Shown piece by piece: positions 25,769-34,503 of a stretch of 54,694 nucleotides of DNA. The DNA is from Kiritimatiellales bacterium (GTDB taxonomy: Bacteria; Verrucomicrobiota; Kiritimatiellia; Kiritimatiellales; Tichowtungiaceae). The translations under genes were made by a program, and so were the position numbers. The DNA lies in contig JBBADV010000017.1 in assembly GCA_041656295.1 (NCBI GenBank), positions 1-54,694 of the forward strand, given 5' to 3'. The notes beneath the pieces are model-generated. The model had not been told where the DNA came from. It saw nothing but the letters and a program-made list of their open reading frames with translations, and did no database searches. Numbering within the stretch: position 1 is the first letter of the stretch; each line of letters opens with the position of its first letter.

Positions 25769-25882
25769 TCACTCTTTCCGGGATTCCGCCGGAATAAAAT
25801 CATGCGCCGCAATATTCGCTTTCACCCAAATGTCCATCACCGCATCCAGATGTTTCATTTGAGAAGGTTTCACAAAATTCAT
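25769..25882 (-). pseudogene. Truncated GNAT acetyltransferase remnant
   Basis: Reading minus from ATG 25882: MNFVKPSQMKHLDAVMDIWV followed by KANIAAHDFIPAESRKE and a stop. This is the start of a GNAT N-acetyltransferase as found in the ...DLDAVMEIW...ANIxAHDFIP... group, where a full protein has about 150 residues. Everything after the first 37 residues is gone, and the groEL terminator adjoins the stop. Likely a decayed gene end, although expression as a short peptide cannot be excluded. Confidence 0.55.
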
Positions 25883-26020
25883 CGCCGGAATTTAACCGCA
25901 GATTCCGCCGGGATAAACGGATATTCATCAAAAAATCCTGCTGGAATCAGTTGCCGCCGGGAAAATCCGGACTATACTTCCGTTCAGAGAAAAGGTTAAC
26001 CCCAGAAAGGAACCTGTATC

Positions 26021-26272
26021 ATGAATAAAGAAGACTTCTTCAACTTCAAAAAAATGATCACGCCGGTCATCATCAAAATTCTCTTCTGGATCGGCATCGC
26101 GATTGCAGTTTTGTCCGGATTAATTATGCTGTTTTCCGGTGCAATTCTGCAGGGACTTATGTGTATTATTCTCGGACCCATCTTTGTCCGCGTTTATTGC
26201 GAACTTCTCATTGTTGTCTTCTCAATCAACGACACACTCACCGAAATTAAAAATCAGTTGAAAAAAGAATAA
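26021..26272 (+). CDS. Small membrane protein, DUF4282 type
   Basis: 83 residues. Start MNKEDFFNFKKMITPVII matches DUF4282 proteins (short cytoplasmic lead, then two membrane helices, about 16-38 and 42-68), with a charged end (INDTLTEIKNQLKKE). AAAGGAA eight bases upstream. Function of the family is unknown; it often lies alone in envelope-rich loci. Convergent with dgt. Confidence 0.75.
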   Translation: MNKEDFFNFKKMITPVIIKILFWIGIAIAVLSGLIMLFSGAILQGLMCIILGPIFVRVYCELLIVVFSINDTLTEIKNQLKKE

Positions 26273-26287
26273 GAAAAATATTTTCAG

Positions 26288-26322
26288 ACAGGATAACATG
26301 ATTCATTTTCTGGCAATCCTGT
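26288..26322. repeat. Inverted repeat between convergent genes
   Basis: acaggat (26288-26294) and atcctgt (26316-26322), inside the dispersed GGATAAC...ATCCTGTTGTCC intergenic text. May terminate both neighbours, though no T-run is clear. Confidence 0.45.
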
Positions 26323-26329
26323 TGTCCAT

Positions 26330-27472
26330 CTAAAAGATTTTATATTTCTCACACTCTTCCAGTGCGTAGCGGTCGGTGCAGCCGGCGACGTAATCGCAGA
26401 CAGTACGGGCGAGTCCTTCCGCCGGAATCCGTTTGCGGGCTTTGTGTCCCATCGTTTCAGGATGTTCAAGATAATTCAAAAAAAGTCCGCGCATGAGTTC
26501 AGCGGCTTCAACGTTGGCGTTGACAACATCCGGATGGTCGTAAAGCTGCCGGTAAAGGAAATCAGAAAATTCTGTGAGCATCGCACTCATTCCGGCGCTG
26601 AAGCAGATAATGCGCTCCGGTGCATTCATGACATCGGCAACGGATTGCGGTGCAAATTTATTTAACCGACAACGCCCTTCCCGTAAAACATCCTCAACCT
26701 GCAGATCAAGCAGATTGCGAATAGTGACGCGCCGGTGCGGCGCACCATCAATTCCGGGATACTGTTCGTTCGTCCGCACAACGGCGGCGTTCCAGAAATC
26801 AAGTTCACACAACTGATCGAGCGTAATTAATCCGGCGGAAAGTCCGTCGTCAGTGTCATGCGCGTGATAGGCTATGTCGTCGGCAACATCGGCAATCTGC
26901 GCTTCGAGCATTTGAAACGGACCGATTGGAAAACCGTCAAGTTGCGCACCGGGAGTTGCAGCTTCGTGTTTCAATAAACCGGCGCGCACCTCCCACGTCA
27001 GATTCAGGCCGTTAAAATGCGGATATTGATATTCAAGTTTTTCCACTGCGCGCAGGCTTTGCAGATTGTGGTCGAATCCACCGTGCTCTTTCATCAAATC
27101 GTCGAGCACCGCTTCGCCGCGATGGCCGAACGGACTGTGTCCGACGTCGTGCGCGAGACAAACTGTTTCCGTTAAATCTTCGTTCACACAGAATGCACGT
27201 GCAAGGGTACGTCCGACCGCCGCCATTTCAATGGTATGCGTCAGCCGCGTGCGGTAATGATCCGCCGTGCCGTTCACGAACACTTGCGTTTTATATTCAA
27301 GCCGCCGGAAACAGCGGCTGTGCAGCACGCGGTCGCGGTCGCGCTGAAAACAGGAACGCAGCGGATGTTCGTTTTCCGGGAAACGCCGGCCGCGGCTCTG
27401 CGCACTGAGTGCGGCGTACGGCGCCAGATCCGCCGATTCCAGATTTTCCCATTCCTGACGAATATTTGACAT
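26330..27472 (-). CDS. dgt: dNTP triphosphohydrolase (dGTPase-like)
   Basis: 380 residues. HD-domain motifs are clear: the first His/Arg block RLTHTIEMAAVGRTLARAF, the HD pair in CLAHDVGHSPFGHRGE, and the later HAHDTDDGLSAG Asp. This layout belongs to the dGTPase type 2 subfamily (deoxyguanosinetriphosphate triphosphohydrolase-like). It hydrolyses dNTP to nucleoside and tripolyphosphate, trimming dNTP pools. No clear ribosome site. Divergent from the Nudix gene with 99 bases between the starts, partly filled by dispersed repeat text. Confidence 0.93.
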   Translation of the reverse strand: MSNIRQEWENLESADLAPYAALSAQSRGRRFPENEHPLRSCFQRDRDRVLHSRCFRRLEYKTQVFVNGTADHYRTRLTHTIEMAAVGRTLARAFCVNEDLTETVCLAHDVGHSPFGHRGEAVLDDLMKEHGGFDHNLQSLRAVEKLEYQYPHFNGLNLTWEVRAGLLKHEAATPGAQLDGFPIGPFQMLEAQIADVADDIAYHAHDTDDGLSAGLITLDQLCELDFWNAAVVRTNEQYPGIDGAPHRRVTIRNLLDLQVEDVLREGRCRLNKFAPQSVADVMNAPERIICFSAGMSAMLTEFSDFLYRQLYDHPDVVNANVEAAELMRGLFLNYLEHPETMGHKARKRIPAEGLARTVCDYVAGCTDRYALEECEKYKIF

Positions 27473-27495
27473 GTATTTATTAATACCGAAATTTC

Positions 27496-27570
27496 ACCAC
27501 TCATTCACACTAATCTTCATTAATTTAAAATTTTTGTGTCTTTTCGTGATTTTAGTGGCAATTATTTACA
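27496..27570. repeat. Dispersed intergenic repeat text (CACTAATC / TTTTCGTGATTTTAGTGGCA)
   Basis: The spacer before the Nudix gene consists of two pieces, ACACTAATCTTCATTAATTT and TTTTCGTGATTTTAGTGGCA. Both have close relatives in other spacers (29420-29610, 42380-42715, 47382-47400, 43860-43900 reversed). Low-complexity, always intergenic. Confidence 0.5.
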
Positions 27571-27571
27571 A

Positions 27572-28102
27572 ATGAGTGAAAAAACAATCGGAACAAAAAC
27601 AGTATTCACCGGAAAAATTATGAGCGTGGACGTCCTCGACGTTCTACTGCCGGACGGGCGCACCGCAACCCGCGAAATTGTACGGCACGGACCGGCGGTT
27701 GCCGTGGTTGTGCGCCGGTGTGATGGAAAGTTTATTTTTATCCGGCAGTTTCGCAAAGCGATGGAACGGATTGTCTTTGAAGTCGTTGCCGGAAACTGCG
27801 ACGCCGGAGAAATAGCAGAAGCCGCTGCAGTTCGCGAACTCAAAGAAGAGACAGGCTACATTGTCGAAAAAATTCAATTTCTCGGTCCTATCTATCCATC
27901 CGTCGGTTACTGCACCGAATGCATCGATATCTTTTACGCCGAAACCGGCGACACCGCCGGCGCAACCGGTTTCGATCCGGACGAAAATATTGAAACTGTT
28001 TTGCTCACTGAATCCGAAATGGATTTACGCATCCGCACCGGAAACGTTCAGGACGCCAAAACCCTCGCCGCCTGGGCGTTATTTAAAAATTGGAATAATT
28101 GA
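27572..28102 (+). CDS. Nudix hydrolase, ADP-ribose pyrophosphatase type
   Basis: 176 residues from ATG 27572 (MSEKTIGTKTVFTGKIMS); an earlier in-frame codon at 27536 lies in repeat text and is rejected. Nudix box complete: G-x5-E-x7-REL-KEE-TG (GNCDAGEIAEAAAVRELKEE, about residues 76-95). The KIMSVDVLDVLLPDGR..REIVRHGPAVAVV lead is that of ADP-ribose/GDP-mannose pyrophosphatases (NudF-like). Probably cleaves ADP-ribose. No ribosome site seen. Confidence 0.9.
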   Translation: MSEKTIGTKTVFTGKIMSVDVLDVLLPDGRTATREIVRHGPAVAVVVRRCDGKFIFIRQFRKAMERIVFEVVAGNCDAGEIAEAAAVRELKEETGYIVEKIQFLGPIYPSVGYCTECIDIFYAETGDTAGATGFDPDENIETVLLTESEMDLRIRTGNVQDAKTLAAWALFKNWNN

Positions 28103-28111
28103 GGAACGCGA

Positions 28112-28139
28112 CCTCCGGCGCGTTTAAACGTGCCCGGAG
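28112..28139. other. Hairpin between convergent Nudix and glycerate kinase genes
   Basis: CTCCGG and CCGGAG enclose the near-palindrome GCGCGTTTAAACGTGC. Could stop transcription from both sides; no T-run. Confidence 0.45.
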
Positions 28140-28140
28140 A

Positions 28141-28218
28141 TCACGCTCCACCAAACAAATAACAAACCAGCGTCGATGTTCCGGCGAGCGCGGCGCCGAT
28201 GAGCGATTCGTACGGCAT
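28141..28218 (-). CDS. 25-residue ORF coupled to glycerate kinase (holin-like start?)
   Basis: The ATG at 28218 overlaps the glycerate kinase stop (TGATG) and encodes MPYESLIGAALAGTSTLVCY followed by LFGGA and a stop. The hydrophobic pattern ending in LFGG recalls the first helix of phage-type holins, whose remainder is missing. Either a decayed gene end or a tiny membrane peptide. Low certainty. Confidence 0.3.
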   Translation of the reverse strand: MPYESLIGAALAGTSTLVCYLFGGA

Positions 28219-29372
28219 CAGTTTCCAGCATGTTTTTTTATCATTTGAATCAACCGGAAAATATTTTCGCACAGCCGCTCAAGATTTCCGGCGGCATTTT
28301 TCGGATTCATCGCCTCTTCGAGTGACACCGGCGCGCGGCACACCGAAAACATTGCTGCAATATTTGTTTCATATAATTTTTCAGCACCAGTCTTAATTCC
28401 ACCGGCAATTGCAATTACCGGAATATTCATTTTCGCCGCGCGCTCCGCAATACCGGACGGCGCTTTGCCCATCGCGCTCTGCGCATCAAGCCTGCCCTCA
28501 CCGGTAATCACAAAGTCGGTGCCGGAAAGTTTCTGCTCAAATTTTACAGCATCCAGCACGCCGTCAATTCCGCGCTCCAGTTTTGCATTCATAAAAGCCA
28601 GAAATGCACCGCCGAGTCCGCCGGCGGCACCGGCGCCGGGAATTTTTCTGATATCACGTCCCGTTGTATTTTCCATAACAGCGGCGAACGAATACAGTCC
28701 GACGTCGAGCTGTTTCACCATTTCCGGCGAAGCTCCTTTTTGCGGCGCGTAAATATGCGCGGCACCGGTTTTCCCGCAGAACGGATTATCCACATCGCAC
28801 AGCACCGTAAACTTTGCGTGCTTCAATTCCGGCAGCATTCCGGCGCAGTCAATGCGCGCGACGCGAATTAAATTTGCACCGCCGAAATTTTTAATTTTAT
28901 TGGCGTTCACATCAAAAAATTTTACACCAAGCGCCGCCAGCATTCCCATGCCGCCGTCGTTCGTCGCACTGCCGCCGATGCCAATTGTAAAAATTTTTAC
29001 ACCGCGCCGCAGTGCATTTTTAATCAATTCGCCGGTGCCCAACGTCGATGTTTTCAGCGGATTCAATTCTGACTTTTTCAACAGCGGCAGACCGGACGCT
29101 TTCGCCACTTCAAGCACCGCACTTTTCGCATTGAGCAGCGCATACGCCGCACGGATTTTTCTGCCCAGCGGATTTTTTACACCGGCATAAACAAGTTTTG
29201 CACCGCGCTGCGAGGCGAGCGCTTCCACCGTTCCTTCGCCGCCATCGGCGATCGCGAGTTTAATGATTTTTGCGCGCGGATAAACGCGCCGGATTCCTTT
29301 TTCGGCGGCGTCCGCCGCGTCCATCGAACTCAAACAGCCTTTGAATGAATCGATCGCGACGACAACTTTCAT
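28218..29372 (-). CDS. Glycerate kinase (GlxK/GarK type)
   Basis: 384 residues. Signature start MKVVVAIDSFKGCLSSMDAA, the ADGGEGTVEAL motif near 43-53, IGIGGSATNDGGMGMLAALG near 135-154 and FVITGEGRLDAQSAMGKAP near 285 are all characteristic of the glycerate-2-kinase family. Phosphorylates D-glycerate with ATP, feeding glycolysis or serine-related routes. GGTGGGG before the ATG. Single gene, neighbours unrelated. Confidence 0.94.
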   Translation of the reverse strand: MKVVVAIDSFKGCLSSMDAADAAEKGIRRVYPRAKIIKLAIADGGEGTVEALASQRGAKLVYAGVKNPLGRKIRAAYALLNAKSAVLEVAKASGLPLLKKSELNPLKTSTLGTGELIKNALRRGVKIFTIGIGGSATNDGGMGMLAALGVKFFDVNANKIKNFGGANLIRVARIDCAGMLPELKHAKFTVLCDVDNPFCGKTGAAHIYAPQKGASPEMVKQLDVGLYSFAAVMENTTGRDIRKIPGAGAAGGLGGAFLAFMNAKLERGIDGVLDAVKFEQKLSGTDFVITGEGRLDAQSAMGKAPSGIAERAAKMNIPVIAIAGGIKTGAEKLYETNIAAMFSVCRAPVSLEEAMNPKNAAGNLERLCENIFRLIQMIKKHAGN

Positions 29373-29419
29373 ATTACCCCACCGAATTTAAATCAGAATA
29401 ATTAACAGAATGATTTTTG

Positions 29420-29525
29420 AACCACTAATTTTAACACTAATCGGCACTAATCATTAGTGATTCGAAGAAAGGCTTGCCGGACAAGGCGGGCAGCGAAGCG
29501 GCAAAATTAGTGAAGATTAGTGGTT
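29420..29525. repeat. Intergenic inverted-repeat element (CACTAAT/ATTAGTG family)
   Basis: aaccactaat (29420-29429) pairs with attagtggtt (29516-29525); inside are the palindrome cactaatcattagtg (29446-29460) and TTGCCG...CGGCAA. Nothing codes here. Similar CACTAAT text occurs at 27496, 47382 and, degenerate, at 49906. Confidence 0.6.
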
Positions 29526-29615
29526 GGAATTCTTTCTTTTCTTAGTTCCCTCTGTGTAAAAAATTATTCTGATCTTCTTTTGCATTCTCTGCGTTCTTTT
29601 GTGGCGAATGAATCA

Positions 29616-30419
29616 TTAGATATTTTCTTCTGTCAAAAATTTTACACCGTTTTCGAACAGCTTGAGACCGAGCCCGTGCACCGGAAGTTCACCGGCGATT
29701 TTCTGTGCGTCCCAGTTCGGATGATTTTCGGGGAACAGATATGCTTCCGGATGCGGCATCATTCCGAACACACGGCCGGTCGGGTCGCAAAGTCCGGCGA
29801 TCGCATGAAGCGAGCCGTTTGGATTTTCCGGAAAATCCTGTGCCGGATTTCCGGCGGCATCGGCGTAACGGACGGCGGCGAGATTCAGCGTTTCGATACG
29901 CTCAATCACTTTTTTATCGGTTGTAAAAACTTTGCCTTCGCCATGGCGGATCGGCATCGGAAGCGTATCCAGCCCTTTCGTAAAAATACACGGCGACGCG
30001 GATTCAAATTTCAGATTCACCCAGAAATTCTGAAAGTGCCCGACATCGTTTTGCATCAGAGAAATTTTCGGCTCAAAATATTCACCGTCAAATCCCGGCA
30101 GCAGTCCAATTTTCGTCATTGTTTGAAACCCGTTGCAAACGCCGATAATAATTTTGCCGGCATCGATAAACTTCTGCAGTTCGTCGCGCAGATGATGTTT
30201 CACGCGCAGCGCAAACACGTGGCCGCTCGTCATGTGATCACCGTATGAAAATCCTCCAATAAACATCATACCCTGAAATTCACGCATCTGCACCGGCGTT
30301 TCGAGCAGGTCGTTCAAATGAACCTGCACCGCTTCAGCGCCCGCCAGTTTCCACGCATACGACGATTCCGCTTCGCAGTTTACACCGTAACCTGTAATGA
30401 CTAAAATTTTCGGTTTCAT
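29616..30419 (-). CDS. purQ: Phosphoribosylformylglycinamidine synthase, glutamine amidotransferase subunit
   Basis: 267 residues. Class I glutamine amidotransferase: start PKILVITGYGVNCEAES, oxyanion region FIGGFSYGDHMTSGH, nucleophile Cys95 in GVCNGFQTM, and His/Glu of the triad in MMPHPEA near residue 226. Provides ammonia to PurL for the fourth step of purine synthesis. The length is typical of the PurQ that works with a small PurL/PurS system. No purS or purL nearby. Confidence 0.94.
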   Translation of the reverse strand: MKPKILVITGYGVNCEAESSYAWKLAGAEAVQVHLNDLLETPVQMREFQGMMFIGGFSYGDHMTSGHVFALRVKHHLRDELQKFIDAGKIIIGVCNGFQTMTKIGLLPGFDGEYFEPKISLMQNDVGHFQNFWVNLKFESASPCIFTKGLDTLPMPIRHGEGKVFTTDKKVIERIETLNLAAVRYADAAGNPAQDFPENPNGSLHAIAGLCDPTGRVFGMMPHPEAYLFPENHPNWDAQKIAGELPVHGLGLKLFENGVKFLTEENI

Positions 30420-30586
30420 ATAATTTGTCTGCTCCGGATGTTCTTAATATTTGAGACATCCTTTTAAAATCCAGCGCAATATTCAAGGTTATACGCTCGA
30501 CCTTTTACGGGAAGTATTCGTTTGACAAAAAACGGGTTCTCAGGCAGATGGTGACATTTTAAATTATTTTCTCAGGGAGACTTCAC

Positions 30587-31714
30587 GTGGGTGATAAAAA
30601 AAGGAATACTTGGCTTAAACCGCCGTGGCTTGAAGCGAATATTATGATTGCGGCAATTGCGATTGCCGCCGTGGCGCTGACAATCATCTCAAATACCAGT
30701 GCCGTACCGGTGGAGGGCGAAATGCCTACGACACAGATTGTATTGCTGGTATTGGCATTTTTTCTAATCAGCTTTGTCATTACGGTGGTAGCACGGATTT
30801 CCGGAATTGGCGGCGGTGTTCTGTTTACACCGATCATGCTCGCGTTTACACCGGTGAACAGTCTGATCATTCGCGCTACCGGCCTGATTGTAGCGATGTT
30901 CGGCGGATTGATCTCCACCGGTGTTTTTATGAAAAACGGACTCGGCAATTTCCGTATGTCGATCACACTGACGATCAGTCAGGGCGTCGGTGCATTTGTC
31001 GGCGCACAGGGGGCAGTGTACATTTCAAGCGCATTCGGCGCTGCCGGCGAAGGTCCACTGCGCCTTTCGCTTGGAATCATTCTGGCATTCCTCGGTTTTT
31101 ATTTTATTTCCGGCGGCAAAAAAATGGAATATCCACCTGTTGAAAAAGTGGACCGCTTTACAAAATTTTTTGATCTCGACAGTGAATATTACGAACGCAG
31201 CGAGCACCGCATTGTTCGGTATCGCGTCACGCGGCTCGGACTTGGATTTCTGCTCACCTTTATCGTTGGATTGATCGGCGGATTCTTCGGCATGGGTGCC
31301 GGCTGGGCGATCACGCCGGTACAAAATCTCGGACTCGGAGTTCCGCTCAAAGCCGCCGCCGCCAACAGCGGAATTATTCTTGGCATGGTCGACTGTGTTG
31401 CAGTGTGGCCATATATTCTCAGCGGCAGCATCATTCCGCTGTTTGTGCTGCCGTGGCTCATTGGAAATGTCTCCGGCGGTTATATCGGAGCGTTGCTGCT
31501 CTCACGGCTGAGAGTGCATTTTGTGCGCATCATTCTCATCGGAATCATGTTCTTTACCAGTTTCGGACTGTTTTCCGACGCGCTGTTCAAACTGGGAATC
31601 GTTACCCGGAAGCTGCCGCCGGCAATTAATCTGATTGTTTTTCTCGCGATCAGTCTTTTTGTTATCTTTGCCATCTGGCGCGCGCAAAAAAAAAGATCAG
31701 GAAAAGAGTCATGA
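30587..31714 (+). CDS. TauE/SafE (TSUP) family anion exporter
   Basis: 375 residues with about eight membrane helices and the paired TSUP motifs GIGGGVLFTPIMLAF (about 79-93) and GGFFGMGAGWAITPVQNLG (about 228-246). Start is GTG at 30587 with AGGGAGA seven bases upstream. The family exports sulfite, sulfoacetate or related small anions; substrate here unknown. A long central cytoplasmic segment (170-215) separates the halves. Overlaps the next gene by four bases (ATGA). Confidence 0.88.
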   Translation: MGDKKRNTWLKPPWLEANIMIAAIAIAAVALTIISNTSAVPVEGEMPTTQIVLLVLAFFLISFVITVVARISGIGGGVLFTPIMLAFTPVNSLIIRATGLIVAMFGGLISTGVFMKNGLGNFRMSITLTISQGVGAFVGAQGAVYISSAFGAAGEGPLRLSLGIILAFLGFYFISGGKKMEYPPVEKVDRFTKFFDLDSEYYERSEHRIVRYRVTRLGLGFLLTFIVGLIGGFFGMGAGWAITPVQNLGLGVPLKAAAANSGIILGMVDCVAVWPYILSGSIIPLFVLPWLIGNVSGGYIGALLLSRLRVHFVRIILIGIMFFTSFGLFSDALFKLGIVTRKLPPAINLIVFLAISLFVIFAIWRAQKKRSGKES

Positions 31715-32121
31715 ATAAACCAAATACTTTGTCTTATCAGATCATATACGGAAATGTTGTACACTGGGTTACGGTCATTGTTTGTGTTATTTCAACGTTC
31801 GCACTGGTATTTATTCTCGCAAAACCGGAAAATAATGTACTTCACCCGAACCGGATTTTTAATTCCATTTTTTCCGGAGCGGCACCGGAGGAAGTCTGGG
31901 CGAATGCCGACGGCGGTTTCCCGGGCGGACATTTTTATCTGCGTAATTTTTCTACCGGTGACGGTCTTGCACAATTCAGTATTACACTCGGATGCAGCGT
32001 AACTTTGTGGGCATTGCTGCCGGTGTTTTTCATTCTCATTAGAAAAAAAGATTATTTATATACCGGCATTTGCGCTTTCGTCTTTCTGCTCATCGCTTTT
32101 TCCATGAGCGGTTTGATTTAA
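31711..32121 (+). CDS. Small membrane protein coupled to the TSUP exporter
   Basis: 136 residues with about three membrane helices (18-40, 85-105, 112-134) and a periplasmic loop holding GGFPGGHFYLRN. The start overlaps the exporter stop (ATGA), so it is likely a translation-coupled partner subunit. Position and topology resemble the DUF1634 proteins found beside TSUP genes, but I am not sure of the family. Confidence 0.6.
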   Translation: MNKPNTLSYQIIYGNVVHWVTVIVCVISTFALVFILAKPENNVLHPNRIFNSIFSGAAPEEVWANADGGFPGGHFYLRNFSTGDGLAQFSITLGCSVTLWALLPVFFILIRKKDYLYTGICAFVFLLIAFSMSGLI

Positions 32122-32136
32122 AACTGCGGCGGGAAA

Positions 32137-32943
32137 TTAATCCCCTTTTACCGCCCGCACCATTTCGGAAACATAGCTTGCGGCGGCGGCACGACCGGCA
32201 GCAGTATGCGGATTATTGTGAAACCGGTTTACGATGGCACTGCCGACAACGACTGCATCGGCGAACTCAGCAACTTCGGCAGCCTGCGCCGGTGTGCCGA
32301 TTCCAAAACCGAGCGCAACAGGAAGTCTGGTATGCTTTCTTGTCAGCGCCACAAGCGCCGGTGCTCCGGCGGCAACGGAACTGCGTACGCCGGTAATGCC
32401 GGCCGTCGAAACGCAATAAACGAAACCGTCCGCGTATTGCATGATCTTTTTAATCCGTGTTTCCGGCGTGGTCGGTGTGATAAGCATAATGTTATTCAGA
32501 TTCACACCGGAAATAACTTTCTGATACGAACCCGCCTCTTCAAACGGCAGATCGAGCAGCAGAAATCCGTCAATTCCGGCACCGGCGGCAGTGTGCATGG
32601 CGGTTTCAAATCCGCGTTTATAAAGCGGATTAATGTATGCATAAAACATCATCGGAATTGCAGAGCGTTCCCTGATCTTTCTAATACAGTTCATCACGCC
32701 GTCAAAGGTTGCGCCGGCAGCCAGTGCGCGCCCGGCGGCATCCTGATTGACCCGCCCGTCCGCCAGCGGGTCAGAAAACGGCAGGCCGAGTTCGACGATA
32801 TCCACGCCGGCATCTTCGAGCCGCAACACAATATCCACCGTGTCGTCCAGCGTCGGATCGCCGGCGCCGATGTACGCAATAAATCCTTTTCTGCCTTGCC
32901 GTTTCAGTTCAGCAAATTTGCGATCAATGCGGGTCGGTTTCAT
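32137..32943 (-). CDS. trpA: Tryptophan synthase alpha subunit
   Basis: 268 residues. TIM-barrel enzyme cleaving indole-3-glycerol phosphate. Catalytic Glu51 (VDIVELGLPFSDPLADG) and Asp62 are both present, as are the phosphate-binding GFGIGTPAQ and VVGSAIV motifs. trpB is not next to it, which is unusual. Its ATG overlaps the mcsB stop by four bases, so it is translated as the last gene of lolD-ilvE-mcsA-mcsB-trpA. Confidence 0.96.
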   Translation of the reverse strand: MKPTRIDRKFAELKRQGRKGFIAYIGAGDPTLDDTVDIVLRLEDAGVDIVELGLPFSDPLADGRVNQDAAGRALAAGATFDGVMNCIRKIRERSAIPMMFYAYINPLYKRGFETAMHTAAGAGIDGFLLLDLPFEEAGSYQKVISGVNLNNIMLITPTTPETRIKKIMQYADGFVYCVSTAGITGVRSSVAAGAPALVALTRKHTRLPVALGFGIGTPAQAAEVAEFADAVVVGSAIVNRFHNNPHTAAGRAAAASYVSEMVRAVKGD

Positions 32944-33995
32944 TGGTCCTTATTCGTTAAAAAGTTTCGGATTAGATCAGCGCGCTTTACATCGCGTTCT
33001 TCCGGCGTCAGCACTGCGCCGGCCTCTTTTTGCAGATGTGCCGGATGAATGCGAATAAACAGTCGCGCGAGCTCGCGACGGTCAATTTCCGGCAGCAGCG
33101 AAAGATCGGTTCCCAGTCGCAGCGCCGACAGCAGATCGAGCGCTTCGCCGGTGGTCATTAACACGGCATGCGCCAGCACGCCGTACGCGCGGCCGACGTG
33201 GTCGAGCACGCGCCGCGGCTGTGACTGCATCAGCCGCGCGCGCGCATTGCGCTCGTGCTCGATTACTTCGAGTACAATCTGCTCAAGGTGCGCGATGATT
33301 TCTGTTTCCGGCTTGCCGAGTGTAATCTGGTTTGAAATCTGAAACATATGTCCGGACGCTTCGGAGCCCTCGCCCCACAGTCCGCGCACAGTGAGTCCGA
33401 TTTTTGAGACAGCGTTAATTACCGGTTTAATTTCACCGGTGAGCACGAGTCCCGGCAAATGCAGCATGACGCTGGCGCGCAGGCCGGTACCGACATTCGA
33501 CGGGCACGCCGTTAAATAGCCGAGCTTGCTTGAAAATGCGTAGGAAAGATTTTTTTCAAGCTCGTCGTCCAGTTGATTGGCAACGTCCCAGGCATGCTGC
33601 AGCTTCAATCCCGGCTGCAAAGACTGCAACCTGAGGTGATCTTCTTCGTTCACCATGATCGCGAGACATTCGTTTTTATTAACAAAAACACCGGCGCCAA
33701 TATGACGTTCCGCGAGATCACGGCTGACCAAGTGGCGCTCGAACAGCAGATCACGATCGAGCGAATTCAATTCGTCCATCCGCCAGCGCATAAATTTTTC
33801 ATTGTCCGGCACAGAGTCAAATGCGAGAGCAACCTCATTCCAGACGCGATTGCGACCCTCTTTAGAAGCCCAGCCGGGGAAGGTCGTGTCGCGCAGATTG
33901 CGTGCCAGACGAATCCGGCTGCTAATAACCGGCCCTTCGTTAGGGCCCGCCTCAAGCCAGCCGCCGTGACGGTTAAAAATATTGTCCAGCCTCAC
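32940..33995 (-). CDS. mcsB: Protein arginine kinase McsB
   Basis: 351 residues. ATP:guanido phosphotransferase fold: VISSRIRLARNLRDTTFPGW near 25-44, and the catalytic Cys in TACPSNVGTGLRASVMLHLP near 163-182. Phosphorylates arginine residues of proteins and, in Firmicutes, marks them for ClpCP. GTG/ATG start overlaps mcsA by four bases. No ctsR or clpC lies beside it, so the regulon link known from Bacillus is not visible here. Confidence 0.95.
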   Translation of the reverse strand: MRLDNIFNRHGGWLEAGPNEGPVISSRIRLARNLRDTTFPGWASKEGRNRVWNEVALAFDSVPDNEKFMRWRMDELNSLDRDLLFERHLVSRDLAERHIGAGVFVNKNECLAIMVNEEDHLRLQSLQPGLKLQHAWDVANQLDDELEKNLSYAFSSKLGYLTACPSNVGTGLRASVMLHLPGLVLTGEIKPVINAVSKIGLTVRGLWGEGSEASGHMFQISNQITLGKPETEIIAHLEQIVLEVIEHERNARARLMQSQPRRVLDHVGRAYGVLAHAVLMTTGEALDLLSALRLGTDLSLLPEIDRRELARLFIRIHPAHLQKEAGAVLTPEERDVKRADLIRNFLTNKDQ

Positions 33996-34495
33996 GCGGC
34001 GCCCCCTTCATCCGCGGCGGAACGACTGATTTTCATTTCGTCGCGCAATTGTGCGGCGCGCTCATACTCTTCACGGGCAATGGCTTCATCCAGTTCTTTC
34101 TGCAACCGTGCGAGTTTTGATTTCATGCGCGTCTGCACACCTTCGCGAGCCGGAATTTTTCCAATATGCTGCGCGCTATGGTGCATCGCTTTTACGGCGG
34201 CAGTCAATTCGGCCATAAATGTTTTATAGCAGTCCGGACAGCCGAGCCGGCCGTTTTTACGGAATTCATCGCGCGACATCCCGCAGCGCGGACACGCCAG
34301 CGTCAGTTCCGCCGGCGCCGGCGTTTTGATCTGCTGACTGAGTCCCATTAAGATATCGGTGATAGAAATGGGAGTTTGCAGGTCAACGCCCTGCACTTTG
34401 GCGTGTTCATCACAAAGGTGAACTTCTTTCATTTCATTGTTCACCATCTGCGTCAAATGCACTACGGCTTCTTTGTCACAGAGATCACACTTCAT
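33992..34495 (-). CDS. mcsA: McsA, zinc-finger activator of McsB
   Basis: 167 residues. Two pairs of CxxC zinc-binding motifs (MKCDLC...HLCDEH and ACPRCG...GCPDCY) and a C-terminal UVR domain (LQKELDEAIAREEYERAAQL, about 128-147). McsA binds and stimulates McsB. Located 9 bases after ilvE and overlapping mcsB, so stoichiometric expression is likely. Confidence 0.95.
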   Translation of the reverse strand: MKCDLCDKEAVVHLTQMVNNEMKEVHLCDEHAKVQGVDLQTPISITDILMGLSQQIKTPAPAELTLACPRCGMSRDEFRKNGRLGCPDCYKTFMAELTAAVKAMHHSAQHIGKIPAREGVQTRMKSKLARLQKELDEAIAREEYERAAQLRDEMKISRSAADEGGAA

Positions 34496-34503
34496 AAAAA
34501 TCC

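Noticed and set aside
24375..25772. 465-codon open frame antisense to groEL
   Set aside because: Lies wholly opposite a highly conserved gene, composition typical of an antisense shadow, no start signal.
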